Assembly: GCF_000184745.1 (NCBI RefSeq)
Contig: NC_014931.1
Span: forward strand, 5,394,001 to 5,458,000
Origin: Variovorax paradoxus EPS
Lineage (GTDB): Bacteria; Pseudomonadota; Gammaproteobacteria; Burkholderiales; Burkholderiaceae_C
Reading direction: 5' to 3'
Length of the DNA: 64,000 nt
Below the pieces are notes generated by a model, which saw only the letters and a list, made by a program, of their open reading frames with translations, did not search any database and was not told the DNA's origin. The translations under genes were made by a program, and so were the position numbers. Below are positions 22,337-30,554 of this stretch, piece after piece (within the stretch, counting starts at the first letter, position 1; every line of letters begins with the position of its first letter).

Positions 22337-22831
22337 CTATGCCGCGCGACGGGCCGCCCAGGCCTGCGAGCCCGCCTCGTCGGCACTGTCCTCGAGGCGC
22401 ATTTCGGCGACACGCAGGCGCTCGCCTGCGGCACGCTCCTTCATCTGCGTGGCCTTCTCCAGCTTCGCGCTCGCGGTTCGCAGCGCCTGGCGGCTGCGCT
22501 CGAGCACTTCTTCCTGCTGCGCATGCGCCCTGGCGGCGGCCAGCGCCTTCGCGTGGGCCTGGGCGATCTGCGCATCGAGCGCGCCGCTCCACGCGCTGGC
22601 CGTGCGCAGTTGCGAGACGTCGCATTGCCCGGCCGCGAAGGACGCCTGCAGTGCCTGCCAGTGGCTGCTCTTGCCCTGCTGCTCGCGCTCGTGGAGTTCG
22701 CGTGCCTGCTCCAGTGCCGCCAGGCTCTCCTGCGCGGCCGCGCGCTCGCGCGTCACCACGCCGGCAGAGCGCGTCTTGTGCTGTTCGCGCACCGCCACCA
22801 GGCGCTTCCAGTCGATGCCGGCTTCATCCAT
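22337..22831 (-). CDS. sctO: T3SS central stalk protein SctO (HrpB7/YscO-like)
   Basis: This 164-residue protein is almost entirely helical and charged, a long coiled coil rich in Ala, Glu, Gln and Arg. It sits between the ATPase sctN and sctT, exactly where HrpB7/YscO/FliJ-type stalk proteins are encoded. These link the ATPase to the SctV gate. Sequence conservation in the family is low, so the call rests on coiled-coil character, length and position. Its start overlaps the end of sctN by 8 nt, suggesting translational coupling. Confidence 0.8.
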   Translation of the reverse strand: MDEAGIDWKRLVAVREQHKTRSAGVVTRERAAAQESLAALEQARELHEREQQGKSSHWQALQASFAAGQCDVSQLRTASAWSGALDAQIAQAHAKALAAARAHAQQEEVLERSRQALRTASAKLEKATQMKERAAGERLRVAEMRLEDSADEAGSQAWAARRAA

Positions 22832-24197
22832 TCACTTGCTCCTTCCCACTGAATTCGTGCAGGGCCGCAAGAGTTTGCGCATAGGGCACGCTCTGCCCGG
22901 GGGCCTGCGCGAGGAATTCCAGGATCGCCGGCCGCGCCCGCACCGCTGCGTCGGCCTGCGCGTCGCCACCGGGCTTGTATTCGCCGATCTGCACCAGCAA
23001 TTCCATCTCCTGGTACTTGGACAACAACTCCCGCAGGTGCGCCGCGGCGGCGCGGTGGGCGGGGTCGGTCACCAGCGGCATCACGCGGCTGATGCTGGCG
23101 AGCACGTCGATGGCCGGGTACCGGTTGGCTGCGGCAAGCTTGCGCGACAGCACCACGTGGCCGTCGAGGATCGAGCGCACCTCCTCGGCGATGGGATCGT
23201 TCTCCTCGTCCCCTTCGGTGAGCACCGAGTAGATCGCCGTGATGGAGCCGCTCTCGCCCTGCCCCGCGCGCTCGAGCAGTTGCGGCAGCATCGAGAAGAT
23301 CGACGGCGGATAGCTGCGCCGCGTGGGCGGCTCGCCGCTGGCCAGACCGATCTCGCGCTGCGCGCGGGCGAAGCGCGAGAGCGAATCCATCAGCAGAAGC
23401 ACCTTCTTTCCCTGGTCGCGGAAATACTCGGCGATGGTCGTGGCCACATGCGCCGACTTGATGCGCTCCATGGGCGGCCGCTCGGAGGTCGAGACCACGA
23501 TCACCGATTTCGCCATGCCCTCGGGCCCGAGGCTGTGCTCGATGAATTCCTTCACCTCGCGGCCGCGCTCGCCGATGAGGGCGATCACGTTGACGTCGGC
23601 GGACGAGCCGCGCGCAAGCATGCCCAGCAAGGTGCTCTTGCCCACGCCTGGCGGCGAGAACACGCCGATGCGCTGCCCCTCGCCCAACGTGAGCAGCGCG
23701 TCGATGGCGCGAATGCCCGTGGGGAGCGGCGCATCGATCATCCGGCGCGCGAGCGGGTTGACCGGCTCGCGGTGCACCGGCTGGCGCGCCGCGGCGGCGA
23801 GTCCGCCGCGCCCATCGATGGGCTGCCCCATGGCATCGAGCACCCGCCCGAGCAGTTGCGATCCCACCGGGCAGCTGTGGCCGCCGCCGGTGGGCACGAC
23901 TTCCGTCAGCGCCGATATCCCGGTAATCGGCCCGAGAGGCGTGAGCACCGCCGTATTGCCGCGGAATCCCACCACTTCGGCAAGCAGCGGCGGCTCGCCC
24001 GGCGTGACCAGCTCGACCAGTTCGCCGACATGCGCCTGGATCCCGGTGGCGTCGATGAGCGTGCCGACGGCCTTGCTCACCCGCCCGCGCATGCCCACCG
24101 GCGTGACGTGGGCGAATGCGCGTTCCAGGTCCGCGGCGATGCCGAGCGCAGCGTCGGACACTGCGGCGCTGCGCGCGCCGAAGGGGCGCGCCGTCAT
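22824..24197 (-). CDS. sctN: T3SS ATPase SctN (HrcN/YscN)
   Basis: This 457-residue F1-beta-like ATPase powers substrate unfolding and chaperone release. The Walker A motif is GVFSPPGVGKST with K187. Walker B lies in KVLLLMDSL, followed by SRFARAQREIGLASGEPP, a strong T3SS/flagellar ATPase signature. The ATG at 24197 overlaps the sctL stop in an ATGA arrangement and gives the family length; the open frame further upstream reads into sctL and is not used. Neighbours sctL and sctO are its regulator and stalk. Confidence 0.96.
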   Translation of the reverse strand: MTARPFGARSAAVSDAALGIAADLERAFAHVTPVGMRGRVSKAVGTLIDATGIQAHVGELVELVTPGEPPLLAEVVGFRGNTAVLTPLGPITGISALTEVVPTGGGHSCPVGSQLLGRVLDAMGQPIDGRGGLAAAARQPVHREPVNPLARRMIDAPLPTGIRAIDALLTLGEGQRIGVFSPPGVGKSTLLGMLARGSSADVNVIALIGERGREVKEFIEHSLGPEGMAKSVIVVSTSERPPMERIKSAHVATTIAEYFRDQGKKVLLLMDSLSRFARAQREIGLASGEPPTRRSYPPSIFSMLPQLLERAGQGESGSITAIYSVLTEGDEENDPIAEEVRSILDGHVVLSRKLAAANRYPAIDVLASISRVMPLVTDPAHRAAAAHLRELLSKYQEMELLVQIGEYKPGGDAQADAAVRARPAILEFLAQAPGQSVPYAQTLAALHEFSGKEQVNG

Positions 24198-24832
24198 CGC
24201 GCGCCTCCGAACGGCGGAGCGACGCCGCCGGTCTCCACGGCGCGCCGAAACGCTTCGAGCTGGGCGTCCACGCCGATCTCGAGCACGCCGGTGGAGGTCT
24301 GCACCGTGCAGGCGCCGGCGGCGAGGTCGGCATCGGGAATGATGCTGACGTTGGTGGTCCACTTGGAATCGGTGCGCAGGCGATGCAGCGTCTCGCGCAT
24401 CTTGGCTTCCTGCGCCGGCGCAACGCGCACGGTGATGAACGACTCGGCCCGCAGCAGCGTCTCCACACGCATCAGCGCCGAGCGGAACAGCGTGGCCGGA
24501 TCGGACTCCACCAGGAACTGGCCGACGGCCTTGACGACGATTTGCGCCATGGAGGTGCGCAGTGCGTGCAATTGCCGCTCCACCGCCATCGCGTCGGAGA
24601 GCATTTGCTTCGTGTACTCCGCCTTGGCCTGCCTGAGCCCTTCGTCGTAGCCTTCGCGCCGGCTGGCCTCGGCGGTGAGTTCGGCCTGCTCGACCATGCG
24701 GCCGGCCTCGGCCCGCGCGGTCTCCACCACTTCGGAGGCCTCCAGCAAGGCGGCGTATTCATTCTCCTTGAGCACCTTGCGTTCGCTCAGGAGCTGCAGG
24801 TTGTCGGTGGTGATCAGAAAAGCCAGTCCCAT
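24194..24832 (-). CDS. sctL: T3SS ATPase regulator SctL (HrpB5/YscL, FliH-like)
   Basis: This 212-residue protein has a helical Glu/Ala-rich N-terminal half (about 20-100) and a compact C-terminal half with the FliH/YscL pattern (RVAPAQEAKMRETL, then GACTVQTSTGVLEIGVDAQLEA). The last stretch matches the conserved G.C.vet..G.iD.sl.tQL region of FliH/YscL/V-ATPase E-type stalk proteins. It anchors the ATPase to the sorting platform (SctQ, SctK). The ATG at 24832 overlaps sctK by 19 nt and the end overlaps sctN by 4 nt. Confidence 0.92.
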   Translation of the reverse strand: MGLAFLITTDNLQLLSERKVLKENEYAALLEASEVVETARAEAGRMVEQAELTAEASRREGYDEGLRQAKAEYTKQMLSDAMAVERQLHALRTSMAQIVVKAVGQFLVESDPATLFRSALMRVETLLRAESFITVRVAPAQEAKMRETLHRLRTDSKWTTNVSIIPDADLAAGACTVQTSTGVLEIGVDAQLEAFRRAVETGGVAPPFGGAR

Positions 24833-25524
24833 TGCGGCAGTCTTTCGGGAACGATGCACGACAGCATCAGTTCGTTGAGTTGGCGCGCCTGGCGCGGCTC
24901 GAGCGCCGGCACCCCCAGGAGCGAGATGCGGTGAGGCAGCTTGTGGCGCAGACGTTCGAGCACGAGCTCGCCCTCTGCGGCGGCGGCGCCCAGCAGCAGC
25001 CGGTAGCCCCGATCGACGACCACGCGGCCGGTGGCGATGGGGCGTTGCTGCAGGTTGCTCGTGTCCATGCGCAGTTCGCTCGGCTGCGGCACGCGGTCGA
25101 GCACGAAGTCCACGGCATCCGCGTCGAAGCGGCGCGCTTGCCGGCGGATCTGGTAGCCGGCGCCGCCGCGCACCTTGAAGAGAGGCAGGTGCGCGCAGAA
25201 GCCGACGTAGGCGGCAAGCCGGCGCAGGGAATCGCCGTCCAGGAGCGCCAGGCGCTTGAGGCGCGAATCGAAGTCGTAGTCGGGCACCGCGCCGAGCACC
25301 TGCTCGCGGCGCAGCAGCCCGCACAGGACGGCGCGACCCGCCGGGCCGAGCCGGCGCGGCGAACGAACCCGCGCGGGCCACTGCGCAGGCAACCAGCTCG
25401 GATGCAGGTCGATCTCGGGATGGGCGTTGAAGCGCACGACCAGCCGCACCAGGTCCATCGGCCCGTGCGCCGTGTTCGACGTGTTCGCCGGGCCGGCGGT
25501 GGTCTCGGGCATCGAGCGTCCCAT
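24814..25524 (-). CDS. sctK: T3SS sorting-platform protein SctK (HrpB4-like)
   Basis: This 236-residue protein lies between sctJ and sctL, the position of HrpB4/SctK. It opens after a short variable start with MDLVRLVVRFNAHPEIDLHPSW, contains LALLDGDSLRRLAAYVG and ends with PQWDWLF. HrpB4 proteins share this pattern of a helical core and a hydrophobic aromatic end. It should connect the SctQ/SctL pods to the membrane ring. The ATG at 25524 is 7 nt after the sctJ stop; the open frame upstream would overlap sctJ. Weak family conservation keeps confidence below the ATPase and gate proteins. Confidence 0.82.
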   Translation of the reverse strand: MGRSMPETTAGPANTSNTAHGPMDLVRLVVRFNAHPEIDLHPSWLPAQWPARVRSPRRLGPAGRAVLCGLLRREQVLGAVPDYDFDSRLKRLALLDGDSLRRLAAYVGFCAHLPLFKVRGGAGYQIRRQARRFDADAVDFVLDRVPQPSELRMDTSNLQQRPIATGRVVVDRGYRLLLGAAAAEGELVLERLRHKLPHRISLLGVPALEPRQARQLNELMLSCIVPERLPQWDWLF

Positions 25525-25531
25525 CCGTGCC

Positions 25532-26335
25532 CTAGCGCCGCAGCACCTGACGGCGCATCCAGCTCCATCCGTCCAGGCCGCGCTTGCGCAGCAGCCCCGG
25601 AAGCACCGCAACGCACAGCGCCGCGAGCAGCAGCAGGCCCAGCAACACCATGGCGGCCTGGGTCGAGAAGAGCCCCAGCACCAGCGGAGAGCCGGCCCGC
25701 GCCGCCGACGGCGCGGCGGCGCGGCGCGCTTCGAAAAGCGAAAGCGACACCTGCTCGTGCGACAGGCCCTCTATGCTGTGGGCCACCATATCCTTCAACG
25801 CGGACGACAGCAGGCGGATGTCCACGTCGGGCCGGTGCTTGATGAACACCGCCGCCGACGAAGGTCGCAGCTTGTCGCTCAGCGGATCGTTGGCCGGAAT
25901 GACGACGTGCACGCGCGCGGCGACCACGCCGTCCACCGTGCGCAGCGTCTGCGCGAGTTCCTGGGACACCGCGTAGATGTAGCGCATGCGTTCTTCCGAG
26001 GGCGTGGAGACCAGGCCCTGCTTCTGGAACACGTCGCCCATGCTCGCGTAGCGTTCGGCTGGCAAGCCCTGCGCGCGCAGGATCTCGAGCGCGGTGCCCA
26101 TGCGGCTTTCCTCGACATCGACCTGCCAGTTCGTGCCCTCCAGGCGGGTCTTGGAGGCGTCGATGCCTTCGGCCGCGAGAGCCACCACGATCTCGTTCGC
26201 CTCGACCTCGTTGAGATTGGAAAAGATCGCGACCTTGCAGCCGCCGAGCGCGAGCACCAGGAGGAGCGCTGCCACCCAGCGAAAGACGGCGGTCGCGGGC
26301 AGCGTCATGCGGCGTCGGGCGGCGGTGCGGTTCAC
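25532..26335 (-). CDS. sctJ: T3SS inner-ring lipoprotein SctJ (HrcJ/YscJ)
   Basis: This 267-residue protein has a lipoprotein signal peptide with lipobox LALGGC (C33), a periplasmic FliF/YscJ domain (VEANEIVVALAAEGIDA, then VFQKQGLVSTPSEERMRY and VVAARVHVVIPANDPL), and a C-terminal membrane helix at about 218-243. It forms the inner-membrane ring with SctD. I use a GTG start at 26335 because GAGG precedes it and it follows the sctI stop by 7 nt; an ATG at 26308 is possible and still keeps the lipobox. Confidence 0.95.
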   Translation of the reverse strand: MNRTAARRRMTLPATAVFRWVAALLLVLALGGCKVAIFSNLNEVEANEIVVALAAEGIDASKTRLEGTNWQVDVEESRMGTALEILRAQGLPAERYASMGDVFQKQGLVSTPSEERMRYIYAVSQELAQTLRTVDGVVAARVHVVIPANDPLSDKLRPSSAAVFIKHRPDVDIRLLSSALKDMVAHSIEGLSHEQVSLSLFEARRAAAPSAARAGSPLVLGLFSTQAAMVLLGLLLLAALCVAVLPGLLRKRGLDGWSWMRRQVLRR

Positions 26336-26342
26336 TGCGGCC

Positions 26343-26753
26343 TCACTGCTGGTTCTTCAGCAAGGTGCCGAAGACATTGGTGGCGGCGCTCGCCATGCTG
26401 GAGGAGAAATGTATCTTCGTGAAGAACATCTGCATCTCCATCTGATGGTCGGTCATGGCAAACATGGTGCCGATCGGATCGTTGAAATCGACCGACGCCA
26501 ACAGGCTCTTTTGCATGTCCTCGAAGGAACGGTTGTTGCCCGACATCTGCGCAGCCATGGCCTTTGCCGCATCGCCGAGCGCGCTGGGCGACGACACGGC
26601 GGCCGCGCCCTGGGGGCCCGCCTGCATCATGTTGGCGAAGGTGCGCGTCTCCGCCGGGTCGAAGCGGGCGGGGTTCGCAGCCTGCTGAGCGGCAGGCCCT
26701 GTCATCTCTGGGGGCGCCGCGCCTGCGGCGGCCGCCACGGTGGGATCGGTCAT
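26343..26753 (-). CDS. sctI: T3SS inner-rod protein SctI (HrpB2-like)
   Basis: This 136-residue protein has a disordered Ala/Pro/Gly-rich first half and a helical C-terminal half (FEDMQKSLLASVDFNDP, later MEMQMFFTKIHFSSSM) ending NVFGTLLKNQQ. HrpB2/YscI proteins end in the same type of helix, which packs around the export gate and starts the needle. The order sctI, sctJ, sctK, sctL, sctN, sctO, sctT equals that of the hrpB operon in Ralstonia. The ATG is preceded by AGGAGGTGA, the strongest ribosome binding site in the operon, consistent with high-copy expression. Confidence 0.85.
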   Translation of the reverse strand: MTDPTVAAAAGAAPPEMTGPAAQQAANPARFDPAETRTFANMMQAGPQGAAAVSSPSALGDAAKAMAAQMSGNNRSFEDMQKSLLASVDFNDPIGTMFAMTDHQMEMQMFFTKIHFSSSMASAATNVFGTLLKNQQ

Positions 26754-26769
26754 GGTTCACCTCCTCTCT

Positions 26770-26805
26770 AAAAAAACCGCGTGGCGCCGGGGCCGGCGCC
26801 ACGCG
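26770..26805 (-). terminator. Intra-operon terminator after the 66-residue gene
   Basis: A near-perfect stem (26778-26790 with 26793-26805) is followed on the minus strand by seven T residues (complement of 26770-26776). It lies 7 nt after the stop codon of the small gene and directly before the ribosome binding site of sctI. It would give a short abundant transcript upstream and partial read-through downstream. Confidence 0.8.
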
Positions 26806-26811
26806 TATCGA

Positions 26812-27012
26812 TCAGGCCGGCTTGGTCGAGGCGCGCTCCATGTGGCTCGCGACCGCCTTGCCGACGTCGCCCGTTGCCGTCGTGCCGGCGTTCATCGTGT
26901 GGGCGGTGGTGGCGGCGATCTGGGTCATCGAGTTGATCTCGATGCCGACGCCCATCACGCGGACCTGCTCTGCGGCCGCGGCGCGCATCTGGACTGTGGG
27001 ATCTTCTGGCAT
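26812..27012 (-). CDS. 66-residue protein, candidate T3SS needle/pilus subunit
   Basis: This small Ala/Thr/Met-rich protein (MPEDPTVQMRAAAAEQVRV, then INSMTQIAATTAHTMNAG) has no signal peptide, Cys or Trp and is predicted helical. It lies between sctD and sctI and has its own strong terminator, as expected for a subunit needed in hundreds of copies. Length and composition suit a needle or Hrp-pilus protein (SctF/HrpY/HrpA), which are poorly conserved. I do not recognise a specific homologue. An alternative is a small HrpB1-like or chaperone protein. AGGAG precedes the ATG. Confidence 0.6.
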   Translation of the reverse strand: MPEDPTVQMRAAAAEQVRVMGVGIEINSMTQIAATTAHTMNAGTTATGDVGKAVASHMERASTKPA

Positions 27013-27148
27013 GCGTTACTCCTGGTGAGGTGGTTGAGGTTTCAGGCAAATGCGGCGCCGCCTCGGCGGGCGGCGCCATTCCACGCGGCCGGCACGAGGC
27101 CGCCGCATGAAACCGGGGGCGTGACGAAGCGGGCGATGCGCGCGTGCT

Positions 27149-28414
27149 TCATCTGGGCGTCTTCTTGCTGGGCACGCCGCCGCTCAGGACCAGCCCGTCG
27201 GCGTCGATGCGCTTGAGTTCGGCGCCCGACTGCAGCACCGAACCTTCGTAATAGCGGGAGCCGTTGGACAGCTGGATATGGCGCAGGCCGTCGGCGTCTT
27301 CGGTGATGCTCACCATGCGCGACGGCAGCACGCTCTGCCAGCCCTCCCAGCGCGCGCGCAGGTCGTCATCCTTGTTTTCCGGCTTGGGCTTCTCGCGGTA
27401 GCTCACCTTGTCATAGACGAGCACCGACGGATGCAGGTCTTCGCTCAGGCGGCGAATCTTCTGGCGCACGGCGGAGTCTTCCACGGTGCCGCTCAGCACC
27501 AGGCGGCCCTGCCCCGTGTAGGTCACGGCGACGCCCGGGTCGCCCACGTAGCGCCGCGCCTGCTCGACCATGTCCTCGGCCGTGTGCGCATGCACGCTGA
27601 CGTTGCGCCCGAACGGCGCCATGGCCTGCTCGAGCTTCTGGCGACGCTCCCGCGACTCGACGTAGCCCTTCACGCTGAACTGTCCGCCGCCGGTCGCAAG
27701 GACCTCCACCTCGGGAAAGGGCGCAAGCGCCTTCTCGACCGCCGAGAGGTTCACGCTGCGGGAGCCGTCGCCGATCGACCAGCGACCGGCACCGGCCAGC
27801 ACCACCGCGATGCCGAGCACCGCCGCAAGTACCAGCACGCCCGCCACCCAGAAGCCCAGGCGACCGGCCGGCGCGGACTCGCCAAGGGCGCCGGAGTCGC
27901 TCTGCTGCGTACCCCGTTGCGGCGGCGCGAACATGCGGTCCTCGCGCGGGTCGGGCGCATAGCTGCGGTCGAGCTGGAAATCGATCTGCCCGATGCTCAC
28001 GATGTCCCCCGCCACGACGCTTCTGCGCGGCGCCAGCATGGGGGCGCCGTTCAGCCGCGAAGAGGCGGTGCCCAGGCGCTGCAGGGTCACGACGAGTTCA
28101 CCGACGGAGAACACCAGGTGCCGGGGCAGCACATCGCCGCCGGGCAGCATCACCTCGCATTCGGGTGCGGAGCCCAGCACGTTCATCCCTGGGCGCAGCG
28201 CGATGGTGCGGCCCTTGACGGCGCCGCTCAGAAAGCGAAGGCACCAGCCCGTCGCGAGCGCGTTCGCGGCAGCCGCCTCGACGTCCCCGCCACCCTTGGT
28301 TTGCTCGCCGGGCTTGCCGTCCAGCAACGCAGCAGGCGCATCCGACACGTCGTCCGCGATCGCGCCCGCCGGCTCCAGGCGATCGCCGGGAAGCGTTTCC
28401 TTGGCCATGCTCAT
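27149..28414 (-). CDS. sctD: T3SS inner-ring protein SctD (YscD/HrpW-type, FHA domain)
   Basis: This 421-residue protein has a cytoplasmic FHA-like domain (about 57-148: WCLRFLSGAVKGRTIAL, then GSAPECEVML and DIVSIGQIDFQLD), one membrane helix (about 186-208) and a periplasmic part with ring-building BON-like repeats (QFSVKGYVESRERRQKLEQA, then RLVLSGTVEDSAVRQKI). The layout is that of SctD, which encircles SctJ and docks to the secretin. The ATG at 28414 overlaps the sctC stop (ATGA). A longer open frame upstream runs antisense-like through sctC and is rejected. Confidence 0.92.
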   Translation of the reverse strand: MSMAKETLPGDRLEPAGAIADDVSDAPAALLDGKPGEQTKGGGDVEAAAANALATGWCLRFLSGAVKGRTIALRPGMNVLGSAPECEVMLPGGDVLPRHLVFSVGELVVTLQRLGTASSRLNGAPMLAPRRSVVAGDIVSIGQIDFQLDRSYAPDPREDRMFAPPQRGTQQSDSGALGESAPAGRLGFWVAGVLVLAAVLGIAVVLAGAGRWSIGDGSRSVNLSAVEKALAPFPEVEVLATGGGQFSVKGYVESRERRQKLEQAMAPFGRNVSVHAHTAEDMVEQARRYVGDPGVAVTYTGQGRLVLSGTVEDSAVRQKIRRLSEDLHPSVLVYDKVSYREKPKPENKDDDLRARWEGWQSVLPSRMVSITEDADGLRHIQLSNGSRYYEGSVLQSGAELKRIDADGLVLSGGVPSKKTPR

Positions 28415-30252
28415 CCCCCTGCCCCCGCCGTCGCGCCGGCCGCGCCCGTTCCCATCAGCGGGAGGGTCGGCAGCGCGGTGCTCGATCCCGGCGACACAAG
28501 GCGCGGCGTGAGCAGGTAGAAGCGCTCCATGTTGACCTGCTTCTTGTCGCTGTACTTGAAGAGGTTGCCCACCCCCGGCAGGTCCTTGAGCAGCGGCACG
28601 CCCGTCACGGCGTTGGCGCGCTCCTCCGAGGAATACCCCGCGATCAGCAGGCTGGCGCCCTCGTCGACAAGCGCCTGCGTGTTGACCGAGCGACGCCGCA
28701 CGATGGGAATGCGGTCCACCGCCTGCGTGCTGACGTCGCCATCGACGATGTCGATGGACATCATCACGCCGCGGCCGGTCTTCTCGTCGATGATGAGCGG
28801 CGTGACGCGCACTGCCGTGCCGGCCGTGACGCTGAAGAGGCCCGCGTCCTGGAAACCGTCGACGCGCACGTAGAACTCGCTCATGTTCTCCAGCACCGCC
28901 TCGGTGTTGTCCAGCGTCATCACCTTGGGCCGGGCGACGAAGTTGGCCTCGCCGTTGCTGGCGAGCGCGGTCACGCGGGCCAGCAGGTAGTTGCGCGCGC
29001 TGTTGCCGATGGCGGCGGTGAACATCGCGCCAAGCGGCGTGACCGGGTTGCCGTTGCTGTTGACGCCGCCGATCTGGCCCGCCTCGTTGCCGCTGCCGTC
29101 CCAGGTGAGCGGCCCCCGGTCGCCACGGCCGGTCTGGAAGTCGTAGTGGCGCCCGTGCAGCCGCCAGTCCACGCCCAGGCTGCTGAGCGTGTCGCTGCTG
29201 ATGTCCATGATCGTGACCTCGATCTCGATCAGCCGCGGGCGCACGTCCATCGATGCGATCAGACGTTCGTATTGCGCCATGCGCGCCGGTGTGTCGCGCA
29301 CCAGCACGGCGTTCATCCGCGTGTCGGCCTGGAACTGCGGCAGCTCCCCGCCGATGCCCGAGACGCCGCCCAGGGTCGCGCCCCCGTCGCCCATGCTGCC
29401 GACGCCGGAGAGCTCCATCTTCGGCGCATTGATCGACTCGCCCGAGCGAAGCTTGATCTGGCGATTCGGGCCGATCGACAGGCTCGAGCCGTTCACGCGT
29501 CCACCGCCCGAGACGGCGCTGCCGGTGGCGCCGTTGTGGCGTCCGTAGAGGCTGCGCAGCACGTTCGCGACGCCCGGGATCACGGTTTCCTTGCCGGCGC
29601 GGTTGATGCGGAAATCCGATGCCCATGCGTACTTGAGCGGAAAGACGCGAATCTCCGCGCCGTCCACCATGGCGGTCTTCTGGTCGGCCAGGCGCACCGC
29701 CTGGCGCACCATCTCGACATAGCGGCGCGGGCCCGTCACGTACACGCTCGCGTCGTTCTCGCTGATGCTCAGCGGATAGCGCTCGTCGGAGATGCGAAGG
29801 CGCACCAGCGTCTCGGCGATGCGCCCGGCGTTGTCGGCGGCGATCGGCAGCACCTCGCTCTTGGCATCGGCCGCGAGGTCGATGAACAGGAAGGCGCCGT
29901 CGAAGTACCAGGTGAGGCCGTTCACCGCGCAGACGCTGTTGAGGATGTTGCGCGCAGGCTCGGAGAACTTGCCGCTGATGACCCCCGCGACCTTGGGATC
30001 GATTACCGCGGTGATGCCCTGCGACGACGCCAGCTCACGCAGGAAGTCGGGCAGCGGCTTCTCGTTGGCGACGATCTGGAAGGGGCGGTTGTTCCAGCGC
30101 AGGTCGGCCGCGGCCGCACGCTGCGCGCCAAGAAGCATCCACAGGCCGGCGAGCATCAGCAGCAGGATGCTCCCGCCCGCGCGAACCCAGGCGCGCCGGC
30201 TGGCAGGAAAGAGGTGCGGTCCGCGCGCCATCGGCATTGCGACGCGGGTCAT
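28411..30252 (-). CDS. sctC: T3SS outer-membrane secretin SctC (HrcC/YscC)
   Basis: This 613-residue secretin has an N-terminal signal sequence (hydrophobic core about 29-43, AAAA before DLRWNNRPF), N-domains (ASSQGITAVIDPKVAGVISG, later RYVEMVRQAVRLADQKTAMVDG) and a C-terminal secretin domain with VRVTPLIIDEKTGRGVMMSI and the late element GASLLIAGYSSEERANAVTGV followed by PLLKDLPGVGNLF. It forms the outer-membrane ring. The ATG at 30252 overlaps the sctS stop (ATGA). No pilotin gene is seen nearby. Confidence 0.95.
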   Translation of the reverse strand: MTRVAMPMARGPHLFPASRRAWVRAGGSILLLMLAGLWMLLGAQRAAAADLRWNNRPFQIVANEKPLPDFLRELASSQGITAVIDPKVAGVISGKFSEPARNILNSVCAVNGLTWYFDGAFLFIDLAADAKSEVLPIAADNAGRIAETLVRLRISDERYPLSISENDASVYVTGPRRYVEMVRQAVRLADQKTAMVDGAEIRVFPLKYAWASDFRINRAGKETVIPGVANVLRSLYGRHNGATGSAVSGGGRVNGSSLSIGPNRQIKLRSGESINAPKMELSGVGSMGDGGATLGGVSGIGGELPQFQADTRMNAVLVRDTPARMAQYERLIASMDVRPRLIEIEVTIMDISSDTLSSLGVDWRLHGRHYDFQTGRGDRGPLTWDGSGNEAGQIGGVNSNGNPVTPLGAMFTAAIGNSARNYLLARVTALASNGEANFVARPKVMTLDNTEAVLENMSEFYVRVDGFQDAGLFSVTAGTAVRVTPLIIDEKTGRGVMMSIDIVDGDVSTQAVDRIPIVRRRSVNTQALVDEGASLLIAGYSSEERANAVTGVPLLKDLPGVGNLFKYSDKKQVNMERFYLLTPRLVSPGSSTALPTLPLMGTGAAGATAGAGG

Positions 30253-30515
30253 GAGAGGCTCGTGAGCACCTGGAAGGCGCGCTCCGCAAAGCGGATCATG
30301 TCGCGGCCGAGCCAGCCCGCAGTCACGATGATGGCCACCATCACGGCGATCATCCGGATCGATTGCCCGATGTTCTGGTCCTGCACCTGCGTGACGGCCT
30401 GCAGGACCGCGACCACGAGCGAGGTCAACGTGGCCACCGCCACCACCGGCAGCGAGATCCAGAGCACGAGCAGCAAGCCCTCGCGTGTGATGTCGAGAAT
30501 GTTCTGAGGTGTCAT
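30249..30515 (-). CDS. sctS: T3SS export-apparatus protein SctS (HrcS/YscS)
   Basis: This 88-residue protein of the FliQ/SctS family has two membrane hairpin helices (GLLLVLWISLPVVAVATLTS and MIAVMVAIIVTAGWLGRDMI), the usual size and layout. Four copies join SctR and SctT in the gate. The ATG at 30515 gives the standard start MTPQNILDITREGLLLVLW; the open frame extends 12 codons upstream without family similarity. It follows sctV after a 39-nt gap and overlaps sctC by 4 nt. Confidence 0.94.
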   Translation of the reverse strand: MTPQNILDITREGLLLVLWISLPVVAVATLTSLVVAVLQAVTQVQDQNIGQSIRMIAVMVAIIVTAGWLGRDMIRFAERAFQVLTSLS

Positions 30516-30554
30516 GGCGCGCGATGGCTTTTGCGAGGGGCGGCGTTGCATTCA

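Noticed and set aside
27050..27110. GC-rich hairpins between sctD and the 66-residue gene as a terminator
   Set aside because: A 9-bp stem exists (GGCGCCGCC/GGCGGCGCC) but no T-run follows on the minus strand, so it is probably only mRNA structure.
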